Shown here one piece after another: positions 39,549 through 47,856 of a stretch of DNA of 64,000 nt. Source of the DNA: an uncultured Caryophanales bacterium (GTDB taxonomy: Bacteria; Bacillota_I; Bacilli_A; RF39; UBA660); contig CAMOWA010000001.1 in the NCBI GenBank assembly GCA_946628005.1, forward strand, positions 1 through 64,000. The letters run 5' to 3'. The stretch's first letter is position 1. Each line of letters begins with the position of its first letter. The notes beneath the pieces are model-generated. The model saw nothing but the letters and a program-made list of their open reading frames with translations. It was not told where the DNA came from and made no database searches. The position numbers and the translations under genes were made by a program.

Positions 39549-39635
39549 CTATTTATTTTTTATTTTCTGCATAAGATTATAATATTTAATATCTCCTGTT
39601 TTTACAAATAATTTCCATAATAAATCTTTGCTCAT
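39549..39635 (-). CDS. yqzL: YqzL-like small protein, 28 aa
   Basis: SD AGAGGTGAT, MSKDLLWKLFVKTGDIKYYNLMQKIKNK. WKLF..TG.I..Y pattern and position between era and recO as in Bacillus. Confidence 0.75.
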   Translation of the reverse strand: MSKDLLWKLFVKTGDIKYYNLMQKIKNK

Positions 39636-39676
39636 TATATCACCTCTACTAATATAATGATGATTTTTTTTGAAAA

Positions 39677-40564
39677 TTATTCCTCTTCTTTTAATCCTAG
39701 TTCTAGAAAGTATTTTTCTTCTTCTCGCCAATTCTTAATAGTTTTAACATAGGTTTCTAAAAATACTTTTTTCCCTAGAAAATTTTCCATATCTTTTCTA
39801 GCTCTAATACCTATTTCTTTTAGTTTCGCACCTTTTTTGCCTATAACCATTTTCTTTATATTTTCCCTATCTACTACTATTACAACTTGTATATGAACTA
39901 AATCTTTTTTTTCTTCATATTCTTCTACATAGCAAGTAATACTATGAGGGATTTCATCATAAGTTAATTCTAATGCTTTTTCTCTAACAAATTCTGCCAT
40001 TATAAAGCGGGTTGTTACATTTGTTAGTTCTTCTTCACTATATATTGCTTCACTTTCTTCTAAGTTTTGTTTTATACATTTTATTAATACTTCTATGTTA
40101 TCTTGTTTACTTGCCGAAATTGGTATTATTTCTTTAAAATCATGTTTTTCTTTTAGTTGTTCTATTTCTAGTAATAATTTTTCTTTATTCTTTACAAGAT
40201 CTATTTTATTTAATAAAAGAAATATTGGAATATTTTTATCTTTTATTTTATTTAAAATAAATTGGTCTCCTTTGCCAAAGCCTTTTTCACTATCAATTAA
40301 AAATAAAATAATATCAGTATCAATTGTCTTTTGATAGGCTTTATTATTCATGTATGCACCAAGCTTGTCTTTTGCCTTATGAACTCCAGGCGTATCAATA
40401 AATATTATTTGAGCCTCATCATCGTTATATATTCCTTGAATAATATTTCTTGTTGTTCCAGAAACGTTTGAGGTTATTGCTAATTTCATTCCAAGTATAG
40501 AGTTTAACAAAGTACTTTTTCCAACATTTGGACGACCTACTATACTAACAAATCCACATTTCAT
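39677..40564 (-). CDS. era: GTPase Era
   Basis: GRPNVGKSTLLNSILG, DTPGVHK, NKIDLVKN, KH domain. Confidence 0.97.
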   Translation of the reverse strand: MKCGFVSIVGRPNVGKSTLLNSILGMKLAITSNVSGTTRNIIQGIYNDDEAQIIFIDTPGVHKAKDKLGAYMNNKAYQKTIDTDIILFLIDSEKGFGKGDQFILNKIKDKNIPIFLLLNKIDLVKNKEKLLLEIEQLKEKHDFKEIIPISASKQDNIEVLIKCIKQNLEESEAIYSEEELTNVTTRFIMAEFVREKALELTYDEIPHSITCYVEEYEEKKDLVHIQVVIVVDRENIKKMVIGKKGAKLKEIGIRARKDMENFLGKKVFLETYVKTIKNWREEEKYFLELGLKEEE

Positions 40565-40947
40565 AGTAAGTCTTCCTCTTCAAATGGATATGGGCATAGT
40601 TCAGATACAGTAAATTCTTTATAATCTCCACTTGTGTTGTAACACCTAATTATACTATCTTTATCCATTAATTCTGATATTAATTGACGGCAAACAAAGC
40701 ATGGAGTTCCAATTCTTTTTGATGATGTCATTACATTTATTTCTTTAAAGTCTCCTTTCTTATAACCATTACTAATTGCTTGAAATAAGGCATTTCTTTC
40801 TGCACATGTTCCGGCTCTTGTTGATGCATCTTCTACATTTACTCCACAAAAAGTTTTTTCATCTTTGGTTATTAGTATAGCTGATACTGGAAAGTGAGAT
40901 ATTGGTACGTAGCTATTTTTATGTAATTTTAGTAATTTTTCTTTCAT
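40561..40947 (-). CDS. cdd: Cytidine deaminase
   Basis: CAERNALFQAI and PCFVCRQLISE. ATGA overlap with the era start. Confidence 0.94.
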   Translation of the reverse strand: MKEKLLKLHKNSYVPISHFPVSAILITKDEKTFCGVNVEDASTRAGTCAERNALFQAISNGYKKGDFKEINVMTSSKRIGTPCFVCRQLISELMDKDSIIRCYNTSGDYKEFTVSELCPYPFEEEDLL

Positions 40948-40948
40948 C

Positions 40949-41365
40949 TTATCCTCCTATATAAGTAATAATCTTTGGTATAAAAATGACAAGACCAATT
41001 ATTGCTGAAATAATTGCCATCATTAGTACTCCAGCACTAGCTGTATCTTTAGCAGCTTTGGCCAATGGATGTATTTTTGGACTTGCTAAGTCTACTACAT
41101 ATTCAATTGCTGTATTAAAGAACTCTGCCATTAAAACTAATCCAATTAATACAAGACATATTAACCATTCTAAATAACTAATTTTTAAAAAGAATCCAAA
41201 TATTATTACTAGTATCGCAATAAAAGTATGTATTTTTAGATTTTGTTCGCCTTTATATGATTGTATAATTCCTTCTTTTGCATATTTAAAACTATTAACT
41301 AATCTTTTATTATCTATTTTTAATTTTCTCTTAACTTTTTTTCTAATTTTCTCTTCGGATACCAT
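40949..41365 (-). CDS. dgkA: Diacylglycerol/undecaprenol kinase DgkA family
   Basis: EWLICLVLIGLVLMAEFFNTAIEYVVDLASPKIHPLAKAAKDTASAGVL. Confidence 0.94.
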   Translation of the reverse strand: MVSEEKIRKKVKRKLKIDNKRLVNSFKYAKEGIIQSYKGEQNLKIHTFIAILVIIFGFFLKISYLEWLICLVLIGLVLMAEFFNTAIEYVVDLASPKIHPLAKAAKDTASAGVLMMAIISAIIGLVIFIPKIITYIGG

Positions 41366-41798
41366 AAGACTCTAGAACCTCCTCTTGTTTTTGAAACATA
41401 ATTTTTTCCTCTTCTTCCGTTTGATGGTCATAACCTAATAAATGATAAAAACCATGAACTGCTAAAAAGGAGAGTTCTCTTAATAGAGAATGTTGATATT
41501 CCTTACTTTGTTCTCTTGCTTTATCAATAGATATATAAATATCTCCTAATATTCTTTCCTCATTTGGTACAACAATAGAATTTTCATCTTCTAAGGCAAA
41601 TGTTATAACATCTGTAGGTCTATCTATACCTCTATATTTTTTATTTAATTCATGTATATAGTTATTATCAACTATTATTAAATTAAAAGATGTGTTTTCT
41701 AATTTTTCTTTTTCTAAGGCTTTTTGTAATACTTTTTCTACTGTTTCTAATTCTTTTATTTCTTCATCTACTTCTTTAAATATTTCTATTTTATTCAT
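41343..41798 (-). CDS. ybeY: Endoribonuclease YbeY (start trimmed to MNKIEIFKE)
   Basis: HELNKKYRGIDRPTDVITFALED, HGFYHLLGYDH. Confidence 0.95.
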   Translation of the reverse strand: MNKIEIFKEVDEEIKELETVEKVLQKALEKEKLENTSFNLIIVDNNYIHELNKKYRGIDRPTDVITFALEDENSIVVPNEERILGDIYISIDKAREQSKEYQHSLLRELSFLAVHGFYHLLGYDHQTEEEEKIMFQKQEEVLESYGIRREN

Positions 41799-41806
41799 AC
41801 TGCCTC

Positions 41807-42421
41807 CTAAATCATTATTAATACTAAAAATGTTATTAATCCACATAATAAAATAATAGAAAAAATATTTAAAAACCAATCTTTTCTACAAAATGTGGGT
41901 AATTTAGATGATATTATTCTTAATACTGTATAAACATAATATCCTAGTATTCCTCCTATTAAATTTAATATAATATCGTCTACATCAAAAACTCGTCCTA
42001 TTGTTAGTTGGGTAACTTCTATTGATACTGATGCCACTAAAGTTAAAAATAATGGTAAAACTATTTTTTCTGATTTTAAATAGTAACTTGTAAAAAAGCC
42101 AAATGGTAAAAACATAATCATATTTCCTAGTACATTTTTAATAAATAATCGACTCATATTATTATATCTTAATATTTCTTTAAGTGGTATAAAATTATTA
42201 CTTGCCCAAGATGTGTCATCTTGAAAAGTTACTACTTGGAAAAGACAAAGAATATAAATTCCAAAGATAAGCATAGAAACTTCTTTATATAAAACTATTT
42301 TTTCTTTATTTTTTATTAAATAACATAGACGGAATGTAACCATGATAATCATTGAAATAAAAACCATTGGCCAAGTAAATAGTATTACACTTTGTAAAGT
42401 GTTAGAAAGTGGTTTCAGCAT
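41807..42421 (-). CDS. VanZ-like family protein
   Basis: Multi-TM with NIIGNMIMFLPFGFF-type motif, VSIEVTQLTIGRVFDVDDIILNLIGGILGY. Confidence 0.9.
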   Translation of the reverse strand: MLKPLSNTLQSVILFTWPMVFISMIIMVTFRLCYLIKNKEKIVLYKEVSMLIFGIYILCLFQVVTFQDDTSWASNNFIPLKEILRYNNMSRLFIKNVLGNMIMFLPFGFFTSYYLKSEKIVLPLFLTLVASVSIEVTQLTIGRVFDVDDIILNLIGGILGYYVYTVLRIISSKLPTFCRKDWFLNIFSIILLCGLITFLVLIMI

Positions 42422-42425
42422 GATC

Positions 42426-43604
42426 TCACTCCTTTTTATTATTTAGTTCATTTATATCAATTTTACTTATATCTTGATAGTCAGTAATATTTTCTTTTGT
42501 TTTTACAAAAACATCTATTATTATTTTACTATTTTTTTCTTCTTTTTTCAAAACTTTTTTCGATAATACTTTCTCTTCTACTTTTAGTTTTTTACTTATT
42601 TCTTTTTCAGCGTATTTTAATGCTTTTTTTTCTAATTCTATTTCTGTATATTTTTTTGTTACTTGTGTAGTTTTCCTATTTATATTTATACTTAGATTTA
42701 TTGGTATAATGTTATCTCTTAATATATTATACTCTTTTTTTTGATATGTCTTAAATTTTACATTATTAATAATAATACTTTTTTCAATTTTTAAATATAG
42801 ATTAATTGACTTTTCTTTTTCTTTTTTTATTATTATTTTCTCTTTTGGAAGGGATATTTTTACGTTATACCATACTTCTCCATATACTTCTCCTATTGAA
42901 CACTTTTTATCAACAATATCTTCTTTGTTATGAATAAATCCACTTATTAGTACTTCTCCCTTTTCTACATAATCAAGCTTTTTCTTTACTATTTCCCCAC
43001 TTGATGCTTTTATATCTACTATCATTGCATTTTTTCTCGCAATAATATTTCTTGGAAGACATTTTTTTTCATTTATATTTTTCTTCCTTTGCTCAACTTT
43101 TATTATATATTTTGTTCCAATCTCTTCTATTTCTATCCACTCAAGATAATCTTTTTCTTTCTCTAAAATTTTTTCTTTTATTTTTTGTTTTTGTTGAAAG
43201 GATACTTTTCTTTTATATTTTTCTATTCCATATTGTTTTAAATCTTTTTTTACTATTTTTATAATATTAGGATTAGTATGTTTAACTTCTATAAAAAATA
43301 CTCTATTAGATAGTTCATTAATATAAATAATACAAAGAACTAATATTAAAAGAATTGAACTATATTGTTTTAAAAAATGTCTTATTTTACTGTAACCGTA
43401 GTAATCTACTATTTCTATTTTATAGCTTGTTTTTATCTTTATTACTTTTTCATAGTCTTTTTTATTTATTATTATTTCTAAATAATTATTATTAATACTT
43501 ATATTATAAAGATTAATTTTTTCTCTTATTAGTTCTTTTAAATAGTTATTTGGGTTTTTACCTGTTACTTTTAATTTGATTTGATTATTCATAGGAAACC
43601 TCAA
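42426..43604 (-). CDS. yqfD: Sporulation protein YqfD-like
   Basis: Position next to YqfC, single N-terminal TM topology, DYLEWIEIEEIGTKYIIKVEQR, PRNIIARKNAMIVDIKASSGEIVKKKLDYVEKGEVLISG. Confidence 0.88.
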   Translation of the reverse strand: MRFPMNNQIKLKVTGKNPNNYLKELIREKINLYNISINNNYLEIIINKKDYEKVIKIKTSYKIEIVDYYGYSKIRHFLKQYSSILLILVLCIIYINELSNRVFFIEVKHTNPNIIKIVKKDLKQYGIEKYKRKVSFQQKQKIKEKILEKEKDYLEWIEIEEIGTKYIIKVEQRKKNINEKKCLPRNIIARKNAMIVDIKASSGEIVKKKLDYVEKGEVLISGFIHNKEDIVDKKCSIGEVYGEVWYNVKISLPKEKIIIKKEKEKSINLYLKIEKSIIINNVKFKTYQKKEYNILRDNIIPINLSININRKTTQVTKKYTEIELEKKALKYAEKEISKKLKVEEKVLSKKVLKKEEKNSKIIIDVFVKTKENITDYQDISKIDINELNNKKE

Positions 43605-43824
43605 TTTTATATATTTTACCTGTTATTAACATTTCTTGATTTAATATCTTCTTTAGTATTAAGTCTTTTCCTTCTATCTTTATTTTTTGATTTTTACTTT
43701 GAAATGATATTCTATCTTCTTCTAATATAAGTATTCTTTTATAATTTATTATATGAATTGTATTTTCATAAACTGTAAAACGAAATGTATTATCATTTAT
43801 ATAATTTGTTAATCTATCTAGCAT
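43585..43824 (-). CDS. yqfC: YqfC-like protein
   Basis: Small YabP/YqfC-type beta protein: NTIHIINYKRILILEEDRISFQSKNQKIKIEGKDLILKKILNQEMLITGKI. Confidence 0.8.
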   Translation of the reverse strand: MLDRLTNYINDNTFRFTVYENTIHIINYKRILILEEDRISFQSKNQKIKIEGKDLILKKILNQEMLITGKIYKIEVSYE

Positions 43825-43886
43825 AGTATCACCTAACTATATATATGAATTTTAGGTAAAGAAAAAAACTATTTTTGAAATAGCTT

Positions 43887-44324
43887 TTATTGTAATTTTT
43901 CTTTTATTATAGATGATACTTCTTTCATGTCAGCTTTTCCTTTTAATTTTGCTTGGGCTTCTTTCATTACTTTTCCCATATCTTTGCTGCTTTCTGGTTT
44001 TACTTCATCCATTATCTCATCTATTATTTTTATAACTTCTTCCATTGATAATTGTTCTGGTAAATAGTTTTCTAATACTTTTATTTCTTCTTCTGTTTTT
44101 TCTATTAAATCTTTTCTGTTACCTTTTTCAAATTCAGTTATAGAATCTTTTCTCATTTTTATTTGTTTGGTTACTACATCTATTAATAAATCATCATTAA
44201 TTTCTTTTTTATGATCTATTTGTTCTTGTTTTAAAGCAGCTTTTACCATTCTAATTACGGTTAATCTGTCTTTTTCTTTATTTTTCATTGCCTCAATCAT
44301 ATCTTTGTCTAATTTTTCTATCAT
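43887..44324 (-). CDS. yqeY: GatB/YqeY domain protein
   Basis: AMKNKEKDRLTVIRMVKAALKQEQID; LENYLPEQLSMEEV; GKVMKEAQAKLKGKADMKEVSSIIKEKL. Confidence 0.95.
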   Translation of the reverse strand: MIEKLDKDMIEAMKNKEKDRLTVIRMVKAALKQEQIDHKKEINDDLLIDVVTKQIKMRKDSITEFEKGNRKDLIEKTEEEIKVLENYLPEQLSMEEVIKIIDEIMDEVKPESSKDMGKVMKEAQAKLKGKADMKEVSSIIKEKLQ

Positions 44325-44403
44325 AATATCACTCCTAACAACCTAATTATAATGTATATTATATTATAATACAAGAATAAAAGATTAATACTATTATATT
44401 ATT

Positions 44404-45291
44404 CTAATTGTTTCTTTTTTGTTTTGTTAATTTTTTTACTTGATTACTTTCTTTATATCTTTCAATTATATCTTCCATTTGGGCAGCAGTTAACATTCTT
44501 TTCTCTTCTAATGTTTCAATCTCATAATTGATTTTTTTCATAATAGCAAATAGTTCTTTATTTTTCCCTTCTGGCTTGATTTGCTTAGCCATATAATATA
44601 ATTTATCTGGATGACTTGTTTTTAATTCTTCTTGTGATATCATATGGAAAACATTATCATTAAAAGATTTTCCACATCGACTATATCCTTTATTATATTT
44701 CATTCTGATAATTCTATTATTAATAAACATATAATATTTTTCGGCCGATGAGTATAAATAACTATTTTCTCTATAAAAATCATTTTCTAGCAAAAAGCGG
44801 TTTGTTAATCCACAATGAACACATTCTACTAGGCTAGGATCTTGTCCATAGTCAGAAGAATGAAAGCCACTAAATCTTTCTCCCTCTTTTAGTTTTACAA
44901 ATAAATGTTTACATTTTAGCATTTTTTCTTCTGCTTTTCGAACTTGTTGATATAAACTTGTTGTCGCTATAAATTCATCAATCTTATTTCTTCTTTTTTC
45001 AAGGTTTAAGATTGCTTCATCATTTTCTTTTTTTAATTTCTTTAGTATTTCCATATAATCAGTATCTGTATAAAAATAGTAGTATTTTCCTTCTAATAAT
45101 TCTCCATATGCTCCTTCGTAAGTATCTCCATTACTATCTTTTCCTATGTATATCATCTCTGAACTACCTTCATCTAGCTTCTTACACTCAACAATTTTTA
45201 CCATAGTAAAAGATGAATATGTTTCTCCTTTATTATTCTTCCAATTCCAAAATACAAGTACTGAATCTCCTACATTTAATTTTTTTTTCAT
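44404..45291 (-). CDS. Hypothetical protein with possible Cys/His metal site
   Basis: CKHLF...GFHSSDYGQDPSLVECVHCGLTNRF. Confidence 0.5.
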   Translation of the reverse strand: MKKKLNVGDSVLVFWNWKNNKGETYSSFTMVKIVECKKLDEGSSEMIYIGKDSNGDTYEGAYGELLEGKYYYFYTDTDYMEILKKLKKENDEAILNLEKRRNKIDEFIATTSLYQQVRKAEEKMLKCKHLFVKLKEGERFSGFHSSDYGQDPSLVECVHCGLTNRFLLENDFYRENSYLYSSAEKYYMFINNRIIRMKYNKGYSRCGKSFNDNVFHMISQEELKTSHPDKLYYMAKQIKPEGKNKELFAIMKKINYEIETLEEKRMLTAAQMEDIIERYKESNQVKKLTKQKRNN

Positions 45292-45386
45292 ACTATCCTC
45301 CTTACAAATTAATTATAAAGGAGTTTTTATTAGTATATGCTCTACAATTTGTAGAATTAAAAAAATAGTGTGCATAGCACACTATT

Positions 45387-45596
45387 TTAATAATCCTTAT
45401 TTCTATTTCTATTTGCTCTATCTCTTTTTCTAGAATTTTTGATTCCTTCTTTTTTAGCTGCTCTTCTTCTTACTCCTGGTTTATCGTAAGCTTCTCTTTT
45501 TTTCCACTCAGTAGGGATACCATCTTTTGCGACCTTTTGCTTAAATCTTCTTAGAGCTTGATCAAGATTGCCTTTTACAGGTACTTTTGTTGCCAT
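45387..45596 (-). CDS. rpsU: 30S ribosomal protein S21
   Basis: VKGNLDQALRRFKQKVAKDGIPTEWKKREAYDKPGVRRRAAKKEG. Confidence 0.95.
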   Translation of the reverse strand: MATKVPVKGNLDQALRRFKQKVAKDGIPTEWKKREAYDKPGVRRRAAKKEGIKNSRKRDRANRNRNKDY

Positions 45597-45718
45597 CTGT
45601 TTCCCTCCCTTCGCTTCAACTAAAATGAATTATATCAAAAAAATATTTATATTTCAACCTTTTTGCCTTTTTTTTGTTAAAAATCAACAAAAAATTACAT
45701 TTTCTAACATCTTTTTCT

Positions 45719-46950
45719 TTACTTTTTGTTTATTGATGAACTTTTTTTATAGAATTCTTCTAAATATTTTAAATATTCTTGATCTGATTCATATGGGTCT
45801 CTTTCTCTAGGTTTTACTATTTTGTTTTCAGATAACATGTTAGATAATTCTTTATTTTTTTGATTTAGATTCATTTTTGGGAAGCCCCTTGAAGGATATG
45901 GGGAAATGACTCTATTTCTATCTGCTAAGAATTTAATTCCGGTAATTATTTTTTTTGTATCAAGTCTTTTAGCATCTTCTGTTACTTTTTCACTTGCCAC
46001 GTTTTGTCCAAATGACATATATTTTTTTGTACAAAGAAAGCCTAAAAATCTAAGTATATTCATTAGATCCTTATATGCCTCAGCACTTCCGTTTCTTTTT
46101 AAATTATATTCCGATGTTAAATCTTCAATAAAATCAAAACGTAGTGCACGTATAATCATCTTTCCTAAAACGGAATTTATAATATTTTCATTTCCGCAAC
46201 CTCTTAGCGATAAGCCAAAAAATGCAACTGGTTCTTGATAGATTCCATAATAATTGTGGTTACTATAAAAGGCAACGTCTAAGTCAGTTTTTGTTTTAAA
46301 CCTTTTGGTCTTGTTTTTTTGGCAGATGCAAACGCTAATACCTCAGCAAGTTCTTGGGTTAAAGTGTCTTCAATTGCTAAAGCTCCTAAATAAACTAGTT
46401 CCTCATCTTCTAGATTTTCTCCCTTTTTACCTTTTTTAGACATTATATAACTATATGTATCACAAAAATCAATTAAAGTTTCATTATCGTAAATATTTAA
46501 TATATTATGTCCTAATTCATGATATAAGTATAATCTTCTAACTTCTTTTGGGCTTAAATCATAATATGAATGATATGGTTTTGATTTTCTTCTTATTTCT
46601 ACTGTTTTTTTAGCTTTGTTTCCTCTACCATATGCTCCTTCTAATTCTTTGGGCAAATATCCAATTCTTGTACATTTCTTTTTTAATCTATTAATTATTT
46701 CTTCATTAAATATATTATTTTTCGTAAAAAAGCCCTTTTTTATTCCATAGTAAAAAAAATATTCTAGGTCATGAATTAAATCTGGTAGCTCTTTTCTTAT
46801 TTCTTCTCCGCCTGAGTTATATGTATTTATCATGACTGTTTTTAGATAGCTACTTATCATTCTTGTAGAAGGGTTGTGTTCCCAATCATAAATATAATTA
46901 AAATTTGGATAATTATCTTTTATAAATTCATCAAAAGTCATATAAGTCAT
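45719..46950 (-). CDS. Zincin-like (HELGH) protein split by a -1 frame change: 46279-46950 then the frame ending at 45719
   Basis: HELGHNIL motif in the first frame. The -1 frame stays open from the overlap into the downstream ORF (TDLDVAFYSNHNYYGIYQEPVAFFGLSLRGCGNENIINSVLGKMIIRALR...). Confidence 0.6.
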
Positions 46951-46994
46951 ATCAATACCTCTACTATTATTATATAAATATTATATCATCTTAT

Positions 46995-47144
46995 TTAGTA
47001 TTTTACAAAAAAATATAAATTACGTAAAAATTGTCCTAAGTAGTATCCTAGGTTATATATACATTTTAATATAATTGGTAAAAATAGTATGATAATTACT
47101 ATTATAAATAATATGACTATTATTTTTATTACTCTAGTGGACAT
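46995..47144 (-). CDS. 49-aa single-TM protein, candidate immunity/accessory or third peptide of the bacteriocin locus
   Basis: MSTRVIKIIVILFIIVIIILFLPIILKCIYNLGYYLGQFLRNLYFFVKY. ATG overlaps the 3' end of the upstream peptide gene. Not in ORF track. Confidence 0.6.
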   Translation of the reverse strand: MSTRVIKIIVILFIIVIIILFLPIILKCIYNLGYYLGQFLRNLYFFVKY

Positions 47145-47302
47145 AAATTATTTTCACTGATTCTTCTAATACCAGATCCTAATTGATATCCTGCATCTTT
47201 TAACACTTTTATCACATTTACAATAGCATTAATTACTGGTCCACTTACTGATACATTTCCTCCTGATATTATGTTTAAATCTTCTTCTTTAATTTCCTTC
47301 AT
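47129..47302 (-). CDS. Double-glycine-leader bacteriocin-like precursor 2, 57 aa
   Basis: MKEIKEEDLNIISGG|NVSVSGPVINAIVNVIKVLKDAGYQLGSGIRRISENNLCPLE. Not in ORF track. Confidence 0.75.
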   Translation of the reverse strand: MKEIKEEDLNIISGGNVSVSGPVINAIVNVIKVLKDAGYQLGSGIRRISENNLCPLE

Positions 47303-47453
47303 TGTAACATTTTTGCGGATTTGTTATCCCTTCTATAATTCCACTTATAAAGATAACAATTGCCGCAATAGCAATTCCTGTCCAAATTGAAATTGCCGCT
47401 CCTCCTTTAATATTTACTAATTCTTTTTCATCTATTTTATGTATGGTTATCAC
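47289..47453 (-). CDS. Double-glycine-leader bacteriocin-like precursor 1 (GTG start given; ATA start at 47444 possible)
   Basis: (MITI)HKIDEKELVNIKGG|AAISIWTGIAIAAIVIFISGIIEGITNPQKCYNEGN. Overlaps the end of the 47437-47856 gene. Not in ORF track. Confidence 0.75.
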   Translation of the reverse strand: MITIHKIDEKELVNIKGGAAISIWTGIAIAAIVIFISGIIEGITNPQKCYNEGN

Positions 47454-47856
47454 CTTCTTTTAATTTTTGTAATAGTTTTATCATACTTATTTTTTTATCT
47501 TTTATACTAATGTCAATACTATCATTTGCTTTTAGTGATTTTGATATTTTAGTAGATATAATTAATTCATAATAATTTTTATTGTTTTTCTTAAGAATTA
47601 TACCTTTATCTTCTTCTATTTTAAAAATTATATATTTATCGTTTACGTATATTTTTTTATTATCATATAGTAATTTTCTTTCTTTTTTATCTACTATTGC
47701 TAATAATAAATCTTTTTTTATAACGATACCTGTAATTTTTTTATAGGTAAATTGATATGTTTTTATACAGATTATTAAACTAATAGTTTCTAATATTATA
47801 ATAATTATAAATATAAATGATATTAGGCTTTTTTCTTCATATTTTTTTTGTCTCAT
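47437..47856 (-). CDS. Membrane accessory protein of peptide exporter, putative
   Basis: Single N-terminal TM followed by a short beta-rich domain. Overlaps the transporter 3' end. Confidence 0.55.
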   Translation of the reverse strand: MRQKKYEEKSLISFIFIIIIILETISLIICIKTYQFTYKKITGIVIKKDLLLAIVDKKERKLLYDNKKIYVNDKYIIFKIEEDKGIILKKNNKNYYELIISTKISKSLKANDSIDISIKDKKISMIKLLQKLKEGDNHT

